NCBI GenBank assembly: GCA_025362315.1
Contig: JANYGP010000037.1
Span: 1 to 38,827 of the forward strand
Source of the DNA: Polaromonas sp.
GTDB lineage: Bacteria > Pseudomonadota > Gammaproteobacteria > Burkholderiales > Burkholderiaceae_C
DNA: 38,827 bases
Reading direction: 5' to 3'
Part shown: positions 26,627 through 35,980 of the stretch, in pieces
How positions within the stretch are numbered: position 1 is the first letter of the stretch
Layout of the letters: each line of letters opens with the position of its first letter
Program-made: the position numbers and the translations under genes
Notes under the pieces: generated by a model
Seen by the model: the letters and a program-made list of their open reading frames with translations, nothing else
What the model was told of the DNA's origin: nothing
Databases searched by the model: none

Positions 26627-27145
26627 TTGCGACTCGCGTTAGTAGGCCTTCCTGGCTCAGGAAAATCAACGATCGGCAGGCAGCTGGCCAGAAAGTTGAA
26701 CCTCGAGGTTTTTGACTCTGATCTTGTTATAGAGCAGCGCCTAGGCTGCTCTATCCGGGAGTTCTTCGAACGTGAAGGTGAGTCCGCCTTTCGTGCGATC
26801 GAGCAAGAAATCATCGATGATTTGACCCAGCGCAGCAACTGCGTCGTGTCCACTGGCGGTGGTGTGGTTTTGCATCCAGCCAATCGCGACAGTCTCAAAG
26901 GGCGCTGCAAAACGGTTTACTTGCACTGCGCGCCGGAAGAGATTTTCCAGCGTCTGCGGCACGACCAAAATAGGCCGCTTTTGCAAGTTGCCAACCCGCT
27001 TGAAAAGCTACAAGAGTTATACGCGGTTCGTGACCCGCTCTATCGGGAAGCTGCACATGTTGTGGTCCAGACCGGCCGGCCTTCTATTGCAATGTTAGTC
27101 AATCTGATCGTGACGCGGCTCGAGCTATCGGATGACGCCCGGTAG
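26627..27145 (+). CDS. aroK: Shikimate kinase
   Basis: AroK phosphorylates shikimate at the 3-OH using ATP in aromatic amino acid synthesis. The 172-residue product has Walker [14 protein letters not shown] (about residues 5-17), shikimate-binding [25 protein letters not shown], the STGGGVVL block, and the lid Arg region QNRPLLQ. The start is TTG 26627, giving [10 protein letters not shown], as in relatives. It is 15 bases after the Ig-like lipoprotein and upstream of aroB, in a continuing pil-aro operon. Confidence 0.96.
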   Translation: MRLALVGLPGSGKSTIGRQLARKLNLEVFDSDLVIEQRLGCSIREFFEREGESAFRAIEQEIIDDLTQRSNCVVSTGGGVVLHPANRDSLKGRCKTVYLHCAPEEIFQRLRHDQNRPLLQVANPLEKLQELYAVRDPLYREAAHVVVQTGRPSIAMLVNLIVTRLELSDDAR

Positions 27146-27185
27146 ATTCGAGAGTAGTTTTTCGGCTGCCTCTACACTTGCCAGC

Positions 27186-28301
27186 ATGACATCGAATTCT
27201 TCTACAGCACCCGTAAAAGTCAGCATCTCCCTAGTTGACCGCAGTTACGCCATCTTCATCGGCTCTGGTTTGTTTGCTGACCCGCTGACGTACCAACATT
27301 TACCTTCGGCCAGCGCTGCGCTAATTGTTTCAAACACGACTGTCGCGCCAATATATGCAGCCCGTTTAAAGGCGGCATTACAAGGTTACTTTGCCAAAAT
27401 CATCTTGTGCGTACTGCCCGATGGTGAGGTCTACAAAGACTGGCAAAACCTGCAGGTGATTTTCGATGCGTTGTTAGAAAACAGCTGTGACCGGCAAACC
27501 GTATTGTTTGCCCTGGGTGGTGGCGTGGTCGGCGACATGACCGGGTTTGCGGCAGCTAGCTACATGCGCGGCGTGCCGTTTGTTCAGGTTCCCACCACCT
27601 TGCTAGCGCAGGTTGACTCGTCCGTAGGCGGTAAAACAGCCATCAACCACCAGCTGGGTAAAAACATGATTGGTGCCTTCTACCAGCCGCAGCTGGTGGT
27701 GTGCGATTTGGACGTTCTCACGACCTTGCCACCACGCGAACTGAGCGCTGGCTTGGCTGAAGTTATCAAGTACGGGCCGATAGCTGACATGGTTTTTTTC
27801 GGTTGGATCGAAGATCATTTGGGCGACTTGCTGGCTGGCGATAAGTCTGCGCTAGCACATGCAGTTGAGCGCAGCTGCCAGATCAAGGCTGATGTGGTCG
27901 GCCGAGACGAGCGCGAGCAAGGCCTGCGCGCAATTTTGAACTTTGGCCACACTTTTGGCCACGCGATAGAGTCGGGCTTGGGCTATGGGCAGTGGCTGCA
28001 TGGCGAAGGCGTGGGTTGCGGCATGGTAATAGCGGCGCATTTGTCGCAGCGGCTGGGCTTGATCGACACTGCATTTGTTGACCGTTTGACAACGCTGATT
28101 CAACGCGCCGGGCTGCCTGTTAAAGGTCCGATTCTGGATCAGCAAGACAACGCGGGGCGCTATCTCCAATTGATGCGAGTCGACAAAAAAGCGCAAGCTG
28201 GTGAGATTCGTTTTGTATTGATCAAGCAGCCGGGCAGTGCTGCGGTGATGGCTGCGCCTGATGCTTTGGTGCGAGACGTGATTGACACTTGTTGCCAGTA
28301 G
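27186..28301 (+). CDS. aroB: 3-dehydroquinate synthase
   Basis: AroB is an NAD- and metal-dependent cyclase that converts DAHP to 3-dehydroquinate. The 371-residue product has [12 protein letters not shown], the NAD-binding [40 protein letters not shown], and metal ligands Glu in [12 protein letters not shown] and His in [10 protein letters not shown] and [13 protein letters not shown] 27186 fits the family start; an 18-codon upstream extension overlaps aroK and is not favoured. A dispersed repeat follows the stop, then the dNTPase gene. Confidence 0.97.
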   Translation: MTSNSSTAPVKVSISLVDRSYAIFIGSGLFADPLTYQHLPSASAALIVSNTTVAPIYAARLKAALQGYFAKIILCVLPDGEVYKDWQNLQVIFDALLENSCDRQTVLFALGGGVVGDMTGFAAASYMRGVPFVQVPTTLLAQVDSSVGGKTAINHQLGKNMIGAFYQPQLVVCDLDVLTTLPPRELSAGLAEVIKYGPIADMVFFGWIEDHLGDLLAGDKSALAHAVERSCQIKADVVGRDEREQGLRAILNFGHTFGHAIESGLGYGQWLHGEGVGCGMVIAAHLSQRLGLIDTAFVDRLTTLIQRAGLPVKGPILDQQDNAGRYLQLMRVDKKAQAGEIRFVLIKQPGSAAVMAAPDALVRDVIDTCCQ

Positions 28302-28320
28302 CAATAGAAGAATGCTTTGA

Positions 28321-28370
28321 ATTTTATAGCTCCTCGCCCCCGCTTTAATTGGGCTACAGCCTGTTTTATC
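28321..28370 (+). repeat. Dispersed intergenic repeat, copy E
   Basis: This copy reads TTATAGCTCCTCGCCCCCGC, then TTTAATT, then GGGCTACAGCCTGTTTTAT. It lies between aroB and the dNTPase gene. Its right half is nearly identical to copy G at 35897. Confidence 0.75.
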
Positions 28371-28387
28371 GATAGGTCAAGCCGCTA

Positions 28388-29572
28388 ATGACCTTGGCTG
28401 TGTACGCCTGTAACCCAGCCACTTCGCGCGGCAGGCGCTTTGCGCAAGACCCGGCGCTTACCCGGTCTGAGTACCAAAGAGACCGTGACCGTATCGTTCA
28501 CTCGACGGCTTTTCGCAGGCTGGTTTATAAAACCCAGGTCTTCTTGAACCATGAAGGCGATTTGTTTCGCTCGCGACTGACGCACTCCCTTGAGGTTGCT
28601 CAGTTAAGCCGCTCAATTGCACGCAGTTTGAATTTGAATGAAGACCTGGTCGAAGCCATTGCCTTGGCGCACGATCTGGGTCACACGCCATTTGGTCATG
28701 CCGGGCAAGATGCGCTGAACGAGTGTTTAAGAATGCACAACCCGCAAAGCGCAGGTTTTGAACACAACTTGCAAAGCCTGCGCGTGGTGGATTCGCTGGA
28801 AGAGCGCTACCCCAGTTACAACGGGCTCAACCTGAGCTTCGAAACCCGAGAAGGCATTTTGAAGCACTGCTCAGCGCGCAACGCGCGGCACATTGAGGCG
28901 CGCGAGCCAGGCGGTGTCGCTCAGCGCCACGTTGCGCAACAGCCCGACGCCGTTCAATGGCTTCAACCCAGCCTGGAAGGTCAACTGGCTAACCTGGCCG
29001 ATGAGATCGCCTACAACGCGCATGACATTGACGACGGTGTTCGCTCAGGCCTGCTCACTGTCGAGCAATTGCAAGAGGTGCCGTTGTTTCGTTTTTACAC
29101 CGATCAGGCTCGAGCACAGCATCCAGGCTTGGCGGGCCGCAGACTGCTGTTTGAAGTCATACGCTTGATACTCAGCGCCCAGGTTGACGACGTGACCGAT
29201 GCGACCCGATCGGCGCTTTTGCGCGCGCAACCGCAAAACGTTGACGCTGTCAGGCAGCAAGCCGCTCTGGTGTGTTTTACCCAGGGCATGGCAGTGCAGT
29301 CTGCAGCCATGAAGTATTTTCTGTTTCATAACCTTTATCGGCACCCCCAGGTTGTTGAGAAGATGCAGCACGCCCAGCAGATGGTGCGTGAGCTGTTTGC
29401 TGCTTTCATGGCCGATCCACAGAGCATTCCGAAAGGGCAGGCCGTTCATCTGGAGCAACATGATTTGCAGAATGACAAGCCTGTGAAACCCGAGCGCCTC
29501 ATTGCTGACTTCATTGCGGGCATGACGGACCGGTTTGCTATGAAAGAGCACAAACGACTGGGTTTGTCATAG
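28388..29572 (+). CDS. dgt: dGTPase-like deoxynucleoside triphosphate triphosphohydrolase
   Basis: This HD-domain enzyme splits dNTPs into deoxynucleoside and tripolyphosphate. The 394-residue product has the N-terminal RRFAQDPALTRSEYQRDRDR and HSTAFRRLVYKTQV. Metal ligands are His in SRLTHSLEVAQ, His-Asp in IALAHDLGHTPFGHAG, and a later Asp in LADEIAYNAHDIDDG. It belongs to the family annotated as dGTPase-like (type 2). It lies directly after aroB on the same strand, a conserved order in beta-proteobacteria. ATG 28388 is the only good start. Confidence 0.95.
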   Translation: MTLAVYACNPATSRGRRFAQDPALTRSEYQRDRDRIVHSTAFRRLVYKTQVFLNHEGDLFRSRLTHSLEVAQLSRSIARSLNLNEDLVEAIALAHDLGHTPFGHAGQDALNECLRMHNPQSAGFEHNLQSLRVVDSLEERYPSYNGLNLSFETREGILKHCSARNARHIEAREPGGVAQRHVAQQPDAVQWLQPSLEGQLANLADEIAYNAHDIDDGVRSGLLTVEQLQEVPLFRFYTDQARAQHPGLAGRRLLFEVIRLILSAQVDDVTDATRSALLRAQPQNVDAVRQQAALVCFTQGMAVQSAAMKYFLFHNLYRHPQVVEKMQHAQQMVRELFAAFMADPQSIPKGQAVHLEQHDLQNDKPVKPERLIADFIAGMTDRFAMKEHKRLGLS

Positions 29573-29600
29573 CAACTGTCTAAATGTAAAAACTTCAGAG

Positions 29601-29631
29601 ATAAATGCAGTTGACGCAGGCGTGCATTTAT
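29601..29631 (+). terminator. Hairpin after the dNTPase gene, possible terminator
   Basis: A perfect 9-bp stem (ATAAATGCA/TGCATTTAT) with a 13-base loop lies 28 bases past the stop. The stem is AT-rich and only a short TTT follows, so the strength is uncertain. Confidence 0.4.
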
Positions 29632-29801
29632 TTGTGGAACTTATTTAGCAAAATTCCTTGTTGTAAGAACCATGCAAATCTCTTAAACTCGCGAAACCAT
29701 GCGCAACAAATCGTCAATTTTTGCATCATTGGTCGAAAGTCTTGATGCGTAAAGGCTGTCCACAACGCTGGCAAATGTGCCAGTTGTAAAAAAGGTCTGT
29801 T

Positions 29802-30950
29802 ATGTATTTCCAGCGCAGAGCATTGCTTGTATCCACCATTGCAGCAACTGTCGGTATGCCAACCGCTTTATTTGCTCAAAGTGCCAAAAGTCTGCGGAAA
29901 CTGACGCTCGGGCAGTCTGTGCCACTGACAGGCGCTGCTGATCAGATCGGCCTGGCTTATTTCAATGGTGCAAAAATGTATTTTGATGCCATCAACTCCA
30001 AAAATGGCGCCGCCGGTTTCAAACTTGAACTGAAAACGCTTGACGATGGTTACACCGCGTCCAAAGCCGCAGCAAACGCCAGGCAGCTAATTGATGAAGG
30101 CGCTGACGCCCTGTTTGGTTTTGCCGGAACAGCCAGCTGTGACGCGGCGTATGCACTGGCCAAATCCGCGGGCATACCATTTTTCGCGCCATTTGCCGCA
30201 TCGGACAATTTATACGCTGCAGCCGGCAGCAACGCGTTTTTTGTACGCCCGGCAATGGCTGACGAAGCCTTCAAAATCGTGCGCCACTGCGCTACCTTGA
30301 ATCAAAACCGGATTGCTGTTTTTGCAGAAGAAGATGCCATGGGCAAGGCTGGTGTAGCAGCAATCAACCAGGCAATTGTTGACCTAAAACAATCCCCGCT
30401 GGTGGCCACTGCATATTCTGCAGTCAACAGTGACAAGGTCGAAGTGGCGGTGTCTCTTTTGGTGAAAGCCAATCCGCAGTCGATTATTCTGGTCAGCCTT
30501 TTTAATTCAGCCGCTGCTTTCATTCGCAAAGCGCGAAAAGCGGGCTACGGTGGTCAATTTTTGACTTTTTCCGTCGTCGGGATTGACCCGCTGTTTTCGG
30601 CACTTGGCAAAGAAATTGGCGGCATCGTTATTTCACAGGTTGTGCCTTCTCCACGCAGCATCGGCACGCCCCTGGTCAAGGAATACCTGGACGTGCTCAA
30701 CCAGACTGACCAAACGCCCAGCTACGAAAGCGTAGAAGGCTACGTTGCCGCCCGCGCGTTCGCCGACGGCGTGCGGCGCGCTGCGTCTGGTAGCGGCAAG
30801 CCAGACAAAGCAGGATTGCAAAAAGCGTTTGAGTCCATGACCGACTACGACATGAGTGGATTTAGAGTCAACCTGCGCGCCAAAAAGTACGAGTCAGTCC
30901 GCGCCGTAGACCTGGTGACCATCACGCCGGATGGGAAAGTGGTGCGTTGA
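29802..30950 (+). CDS. Periplasmic substrate-binding protein of branched-chain amino acid type (Peripla_BP_6)
   Basis: The 382-residue product has a cleavable signal peptide (about residues 1-26, ending LFAQS), preceded by AAGG 7 bases before ATG 29802. The mature protein shows the class I periplasmic fold of LivJ-type receptors: LTLGQSVPLTGAADQIGLAY, LDDGYTASKAAANARQLID, ALFGFAGTASCDAAYAL, and ESVEGYVAARAFADGVRRA. Such proteins bind amino acids, amides or aromatic acids and feed an ABC importer. No permease or ATPase gene lies nearby, so it is an orphan receptor that must use a distant transporter or act in sensing. The ligand cannot be assigned. Confidence 0.9.
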   Translation: MYFQRRALLVSTIAATVGMPTALFAQSAKSLRKLTLGQSVPLTGAADQIGLAYFNGAKMYFDAINSKNGAAGFKLELKTLDDGYTASKAAANARQLIDEGADALFGFAGTASCDAAYALAKSAGIPFFAPFAASDNLYAAAGSNAFFVRPAMADEAFKIVRHCATLNQNRIAVFAEEDAMGKAGVAAINQAIVDLKQSPLVATAYSAVNSDKVEVAVSLLVKANPQSIILVSLFNSAAAFIRKARKAGYGGQFLTFSVVGIDPLFSALGKEIGGIVISQVVPSPRSIGTPLVKEYLDVLNQTDQTPSYESVEGYVAARAFADGVRRAASGSGKPDKAGLQKAFESMTDYDMSGFRVNLRAKKYESVRAVDLVTITPDGKVVR

Positions 30951-30964
30951 GGGATTTTGATTAC

Positions 30965-31021
30965 TGCTATTTAATTAGTTGCTGGTCGCGCCCGTATCTA
31001 TTGGTCTAGAGGCCTAAAACA
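30965..31021 (+). repeat. Dispersed intergenic repeat, copy F
   Basis: This copy reads TTAGTTGCTGGTCGCGCCCG, TATCTAT, then TGGTCTAGAGGCCTAAAACA. It follows the stop of the binding-protein gene. Confidence 0.7.
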
Positions 31022-31047
31022 TAGGTGGAGATAAACGGGAACAGAGC

Positions 31048-31074
31048 TTAATTAGAATCTGACCCCAATTTTGC
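31048..31074 (-). repeat. Solitary degenerate REP-like sequence
   Basis: On the minus strand this reads AATTGGGGTCAGATTC, then TAATTAA. It matches the two direct repeats in front of the transposase at 38341-38397 except for a damaged right arm. It probably derives from the same REP family. Confidence 0.75.
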
Positions 31075-31279
31075 CACTAAATTTTTGACCCTTAAATTTT
31101 GATAGGTTGTGCACAGAATCTTCGGCTCCACCCATCGCCCCAGCGCGTATTTGGAGAGCACACTGCCGATCAGCTTTTGTCAGGATAGGCCATGAAACCG
31201 CATGCGTATCTCAAACAACGCGCGCTCTCCACAGGAGCTCAGGCTTCACCAGCTAAACAATTAGGGCTTTGAATAAAAT

Positions 31280-31948
31280 CTAGTTACCAGCAACAAATTC
31301 GACCAGCTCAGTTTGGGTTTTGGTGTCAAGTTGCCCCTGACTATGGAACAGGTTCAATTGAGATTTGACTGTCCTGCTAATGGCAGGCGCATACCAAATC
31401 GTTTCATTGAGCCGGCCGCTAAAGCTGCCTTCAAAAATTCGAGTCCAAAAACCCGAGCACACCACCCGCAACGCGTCAAAGTTGCCTGCGAGTACTGACA
31501 CTTTTTCTTCACCTTTTACTTCACATGTGACGTTATCGTAACCCTGACCGTTTGCCCATGGCCGCTCTTTCACGGTTTGCTTGGATCCTATTTGCATTGG
31601 GAATTTAAGCGAACCCTCGCAGCTAACCTTGTCGCTGTCCCGCATGGACCGGCAAACATTCCATGATTTACTGGTGCGAAAGGTAGTGGCAGTGTCGCGA
31701 TCAGATCTTTTACTTCGAATAACCAGATACTCTGATTCAACAGCCACAAGCTCATTGGAAGTCACTGATATTTCTTTGTTATTCCACAGATCCACCGTTC
31801 GAAAAGTTGCAATTTGCCCAACTTTGGGCGAAGGTGCTTCAACTGGAAACTGCACTTGGGCATATGCACTAGTGGCAAAACAAAGGCTACCTGCGATTAA
31901 ACCAAGGTTGATAAAGACATTTAAGAGTTTATTCATATGTTTTTTCAT
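31280..31948 (-). CDS. Secreted protein of unknown function
   Basis: The 222-residue product has a Sec signal peptide (about residues 1-30, LINLGLIAGSLCFATSAYAQ, cleavage after AYA). The mature part of about 190 residues is beta-rich, with repeated short strands (KVGQIATFRTVDLWNN, NVTCEVKGEEKVSVLAGNFD, LNETIWYAPAISRTVKSQL). The VLAGNFDALRVVCSG and IWYAPAISRTVK segments resemble the calycin-like pattern of DUF3108-type periplasmic proteins, but I cannot assign a family firmly. The start is the ATG complementary to 31946-31948, with AGGAAA 7 bases upstream. The gene stands alone. Confidence 0.75.
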   Translation of the reverse strand: MKKHMNKLLNVFINLGLIAGSLCFATSAYAQVQFPVEAPSPKVGQIATFRTVDLWNNKEISVTSNELVAVESEYLVIRSKRSDRDTATTFRTSKSWNVCRSMRDSDKVSCEGSLKFPMQIGSKQTVKERPWANGQGYDNVTCEVKGEEKVSVLAGNFDALRVVCSGFWTRIFEGSFSGRLNETIWYAPAISRTVKSQLNLFHSQGQLDTKTQTELVEFVAGN

Positions 31949-32356
31949 TTGATGTTTCCTATAAAAAAGCTAGCTCAATTTGTCACTGGCCGCGCAGCAA
32001 GCTGGGCATTGCATTAAAAATTGCGTCCAGAATTAGGTCGTTGGCTGCCGTAGTGGTAACGCTTTTGATTATCGCAACCGAGGCGGCTGCAAATTTTTAC
32101 GAACGCCCTATCCTCCAAAAGCAAAACTGCGAAAGTGCAGATGTGTAGCAAGCCAGCTCAGAAGCTGGGTAACACCAATTCAGTAATTTTTATTTAAAAC
32201 AATCTGTGCAGTTCTCAGTTCTCAGCTCTCAACTGCCTCTGCGTTGACACTGGTGCAGCTGGTGCAGTCTAAAAACAATTTAAATCCAGCAACGCCGCGC
32301 ACTATCTTTGAAATGACTTCAGGCTGCTAAGAGCCCAAAGTATTTTCAAATGTGTG
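31949..32356. other. Gene-free interval with hairpins and a short heptamer repeat
   Basis: This 408-base gap contains a hairpin with stem CCAGCT/AGCTGG (32153-32168), a smaller CTGC/GCAG hairpin with a GAAA-containing loop near 32127-32140, and a three-unit heptamer repeat at 32210-32230. No reading frame of interest is seen on either strand. Confidence 0.65.
32210..32230 (+). repeat. Short heptanucleotide repeat, three units
   Basis: There are two exact AGTTCTC units and one AGCTCTC. The unit resembles the complement of the AAAACTG heptamer at 10361 (GTTTTC against GTTCTC), so the two arrays may share an origin. Confidence 0.7.
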
Positions 32357-34163
32357 TCAATTAAAACTAATAAATGATCGAATACGCGACTGATTGCGGT
32401 TTGTATAGTTTACTTGTACTTCCGAGTAACTTTTCTGTCCAAGGTTGGCGGGATTCGCCGCAACATTGATTGTTCCAGTCAGGGCGTTGCTGCCCGGAAA
32501 GATATCAACAAATTTTGCAACTCGAGGAAAAACCACCCCTGTTGTAGATACTGAACCTTCCGTGTACGCCTCAACAAAGCTTAATTTGTAAGGACTGGTT
32601 GCGATAAATAATGGCGAGGTCCAAGACAACGACCCTGTATATGGAAGCCCAGCCAGTTCAAGCGCCACAATTGCCGCGGGCGAGCTTGCTGACGATATTT
32701 TTGGAAATTTATCGTTGTTTGGGTTGCTGGTGACGTTCATTTCAACAAAACTGATTGGCAGGCTCTCCAATTGAGCGGTGTAAGTGGCAATCGGTGTTTT
32801 GCCAACTTGCCCGTCAATGGTTTTCCAACCATCGTCATTGTAAATTTTGAAAGTGTACGTGCCTGCCACGATCGCGGGCGATAGAAAGCCATCAAATTGT
32901 GCCGCTTGGTCTGTGGTGTTGCCAGAAGTACTCGGTGGCAAATTCATCGTCACACCAAAACGTGAACTTCTTGCGCCGCCGTTAGCGCAGTCTGCTAAAG
33001 CTGCAGTGCCTGGAAGCGTGCCATTAGCAAGGCGGCAGAAGGAGAAGATGCTATCTTCAGTTAGGCTCGTGTAATTGCCGTTTTCCTGCCAACAATGGGT
33101 CACTTTTTAACAAGCGCGGCGATAACATCTTGAGGCTAAATGGTGTCAGGACATTCGATACCGTTCTAAAGCCAGGGCCAGTTACAACTGCATAAGTTGC
33201 GTTGCCCAGTGGGTCTTGGATGCGAAATTGAGCAAACCGCTCGTACACCACTGGCACGACTTTGGGCTCACCTGCAGGGACGATTGCGTAAGTCGCCGTA
33301 AAGTTGGGAAACGTTCTTGTTAGATAGACAGTAGTTGCTCCCGGCAGCAATGCTCTATACGTTTCAAGCAACTCCAATTGATTGGTGCGGGTTGCTTCAG
33401 CACGAACTTCTATGGCTACCAATTGACGATCGCCAAAGTTGCGCACATCGGGGCTGTTTTGTGCAGTTGGGCAGCTGCCAAAAGAGCTGCCAGTAATCAA
33501 TGTCAAGTTCGCAGCGTTGTCCACTGAGCCGTCTTTGTAATTGATGGCGTATTGCACATCAATTTCCCGGCGGGCCGTACCGTCAGGGTTAGTAGTGTTG
33601 CGGTCAGCTGTAACGACCGGATTGACTCGGGTTGAGCCAATTCGATAGGCGCTTGTTGCAGGATCTACTGCCCAATCAGCGTCGTAGCTGCTGATGGCGT
33701 TAGCTTTTGTTCGCCCGCCATTCAAATAGCAGCCGTCGTACCTGCTCGTAACGGCAGCACCAGTTGTAATCAGTGAAGTCGCAATAGAGCTGTCAACTGA
33801 TGCCAGATACGCCGTTGCGATTTGAAGGGCGGTAAGCGGTGCGGCTGTAGGTGTAGGGTTTGTCGGGGTTGCTGATGGCCCACCAGTGAAGGTACCTGTG
33901 GTTGTAGTCGAAACTGTAGTGGTGCCTGTTGTTACCGTACCTGTTGTTGTGTTTCCAGAAGTAGTTGTTCCGGTCGTGGGTGTACCGCCGGTTGTCGTGG
34001 TCCCAGTTGGAGTTGTACTGGTATTTGTACTTGTGTCAGTAATGCCCGTGTTCGTTAGGTCTGCAGGTGGAGGGTTACCCCCGCCGCCGCCGCAAGCAGC
34101 CAAGCCTGCGAAAACCAAGCAGGCTGCTGCCAGTTTGAATAATTTCTGAAGTGTCGAATTCAT
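32357..34163 (-). pseudogene. Thr-rich lipoprotein gene split by a frameshift
   Basis: Two overlapping minus-strand frames form one protein. The 5' frame (34163 to 33057) starts MNSTLQKLFKLAAACLVFAG with lipobox AGLAAC. It then has a Gly/Pro stretch and a 60-residue Thr/Gly/Ser linker, and a globular part ending MLSPRLLKSDPL. The 3' frame (from about 33108 to 32357) continues THCWQENGNYTSLTEDSIF and carries a beta-rich domain with FDGFLSPAIVAGTYTFKIYN. Removing one base from the five-base homopolymer at 33104-33108 joins them as LLKVTHCWQ without a stop, giving about 600 residues. The shift may be a real mutation or a base-calling error. GAGGAA before the ATG is a good ribosome site. The function is unknown; it is a likely outer-membrane or periplasmic lipoprotein. 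Confidence 0.75.
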
Positions 34164-34236
34164 TTGTCAGTTTCCTCGATCTAAGTGTCAATGCCGCTAA
34201 TCGCTTATTTGCAGGCAAAATATTATTTGATATATA

Positions 34237-34250
34237 ACATTTTGAAATGT
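34237..34250. promoter_or_regulatory. Palindrome in a divergent promoter region, possible operator
   Basis: A perfect ACATTT-TG-AAATGT inverted repeat lies in the AT-rich 147-base gap between the lipoprotein gene and the divergent regulator-like gene. It is a candidate binding site for the latter. No footprint-type evidence exists in the sequence alone. Confidence 0.3.
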
Positions 34251-34310
34251 GTCACTTGTGTCTTAGTCGTAAGCAAGGGTTGCCACTTAATGCTTCTTCG
34301 TCAAGAGTCG

Positions 34311-35873
34311 ATGAAACTCTTGGTAATGAAAGAGGTTCCAGTTTCACTTGATGTTGATAACAACACCCTATCGAGCATGGGGAAACGTGTAACGCTAAAG
34401 CACCACCAAACAGCAGCGTTTTTGGCTGCGCTTGTGCATCGTGCTGAACACGCCAGCAGCTCAAATGAAAAGCAGCTGTGCATGGCTGCCATGTCTGCCA
34501 TATGGAACGATCAATCAGGTACCTGCGAGCCTGACCGCACTGCGATGCGGCGGTTGTTGCAATCAGTCGATGCTGGCTTGGCAGCAGTACGATCAGCAAG
34601 CCGCGTCATGAGCCTGCCGCGCAAAGCTACTGTGGGTCCATAGTGGCTGGAGATTGCTGCTGGTGAGCAGTGGAGCGTAAAAGTACCCCAGCCAAATCGC
34701 ACCGCAGATTTACAGGGGCTGGTGGCGCTGGAGCGTGAATCTGGCGGTGTTGGCGAACCGGTTCGGGGCGAAGCTGCTCGAAGCCCCAGCTTGACCCTGC
34801 AGCGGGAGCCGGCGGCAACCTTAAATGCAGTGGCGGCACTGGTTGTGGCTGACGCGCTGGCGCGGCAAGCCCAGTACGAGGACGCAGTTAAACATTTGAG
34901 TGAAATGGCTGCTCAACTAAGTTTGTCGCCTGACGGCGCTGCTGTGTTTGACCTGCGCATAATTCGCTGGCTGCGCCGGTTAGGCCAGCGTGACGCGGCA
35001 TGGGTGTTGGTCGAAGGCGCACAGGAACATGTGCGGCGAGCGCACCGGGAGGCAAAAGGCGCACTGACAGCAGAGCTGACATTGCTGACAGCGCGCTTGT
35101 CGTATGACGCAGACCCAACCAAGAACGCCAATAAAATTAACTTTGAACGCTTAGGCCAGCAAATTGACCAGGCAGGGTCGCCCAAGCTTTTGTGGGAGCT
35201 CGCCAACCTACAGGCGCTGACCTATCGGCGCAAATTGCAAGCGCTAATGGCGCGTACTGTGCCACCGCAGTTGGCCACGTTGCAGCGCGTGAATGCGCAA
35301 GTCAACAACAGCTTTTGCGCTGCCCTGTTTTGGCTTGCCGTGGCAGATGACCCGTACCACTTGCAGGGCGTGCTGGTTAACTATGCCTACCACTTACAGT
35401 GGCCGCTACAGCTGCAGCACACAGCGTTGGTGCAGTCAGCAGCGGTGGTGTTTGACGTGGTCAAGGCCTGGCGCCTGAGCCAAGCGCTGATCGAAAAATT
35501 TGACTTGCCTGAAGACAGCGCCTGGGACTTCATCATGCTGGCTGACTTGTGGCTTGGGCACAGTGGTGCCAGAGATTTGATGCGCAACGATTGGCGCTTG
35601 TGGCCTAGCCAGCGTTCCCCTGCCGAGGCGGCTTTTTATGAACGCGGGGTGGCGCTGGCCAGGCAAACGGGCGATGCGCGCCAACAGGTGCTGGCGCTTG
35701 ACCGATGCGCTGCTTTTTGCAAAGAAAGTAGTGACTGGCAACGCGGTGTTGCAGCACTCAAAGAGCGGGACGATTTGATTGCCACCTGCGAGCAACTGGC
35801 CGCGCAAATTGATAAAGAAGTCCTATGGGCAGGTGGCGGGCGGGACTGGAAGAAACCTTTGGCAACGCGCTAG
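34311..35873 (+). pseudogene. Winged-helix regulator-like protein with helical C-terminus, interrupted by an in-frame amber codon
   Basis: The first part (34311-34643) has an OmpR/SARP-like DNA-binding pattern: a short beta-sheet (VSLDVDNNTLSSMGKRVTL), then helices with AMSAIWNDQSG and PDRTAMRRLLQSVDAGLA. The frame then meets TAG at 34641-34643, reading GP-stop-WLEIAAGEQW. It continues in the same frame without another stop to 35873. The C-terminal part (about 400 residues) is all helical with TPR-like spacing (ALARQAQYEDAVKHLSEMAA). TGG to TAG is the simplest explanation. Starts at 34290 or 34185 are also possible; 34311 gives the usual domain edge. It is divergent from the frameshifted lipoprotein gene. 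The regulator role is inferred from fold-like pattern only. Confidence 0.65.
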
Positions 35874-35896
35874 ATTGCTGTAACGCATCAGGCAAT

Positions 35897-35955
35897 ACTA
35901 TATAAATCATAGCTGCTTGCGCCCGTATCATAAGGGCTACAGCCTGATTTGATAA
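35897..35955 (+). repeat. Dispersed intergenic repeat, copy G
   Basis: This is the best-preserved copy: AATCATAGCTGCTTGCGCCC, GTATCATAA, then GGGCTACAGCCTGATTTGAT. It lies between the regulator-like pseudogene and the convergent TonB receptor gene. Confidence 0.85.
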
Positions 35956-35980
35956 AATAAAAAGCAGAAAATAGCTGCTT
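35954..35980 (-). terminator. Intrinsic terminator of the TonB receptor gene
   Basis: On the minus strand AAGCAG - 7 bases - CTGCTT is followed by TTTATTTT. The stem starts at the last base of the receptor stop codon. Confidence 0.7.

Larger units (their letters stand above)
30951..31279. other. Gene-free interval with repeat debris
   Basis: This 329-base gap holds dispersed repeat copy F (30965-31021) and a degenerate REP-like sequence (31048-31074). It also holds an imperfect large inverted repeat, with GCGCGTATTTGGAGAG near 31143 facing CTCAAACAACGCGC near 31210. I see no credible reading frame. Confidence 0.7.

Noticed and set aside
32117..32176. Possible c-di-GMP-I (GEMM) riboswitch: GCAAAACTGCGAAAGTGC, then TAGCAAGCC, a hairpin and GGGTAACACC on the plus strand
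   Set aside because: The second stem is far too short for the class, the conserved GACGCAAAGCC is only partly matched, and no plus-strand gene follows for over 2 kb. An Infernal search with RF01051 would settle it.
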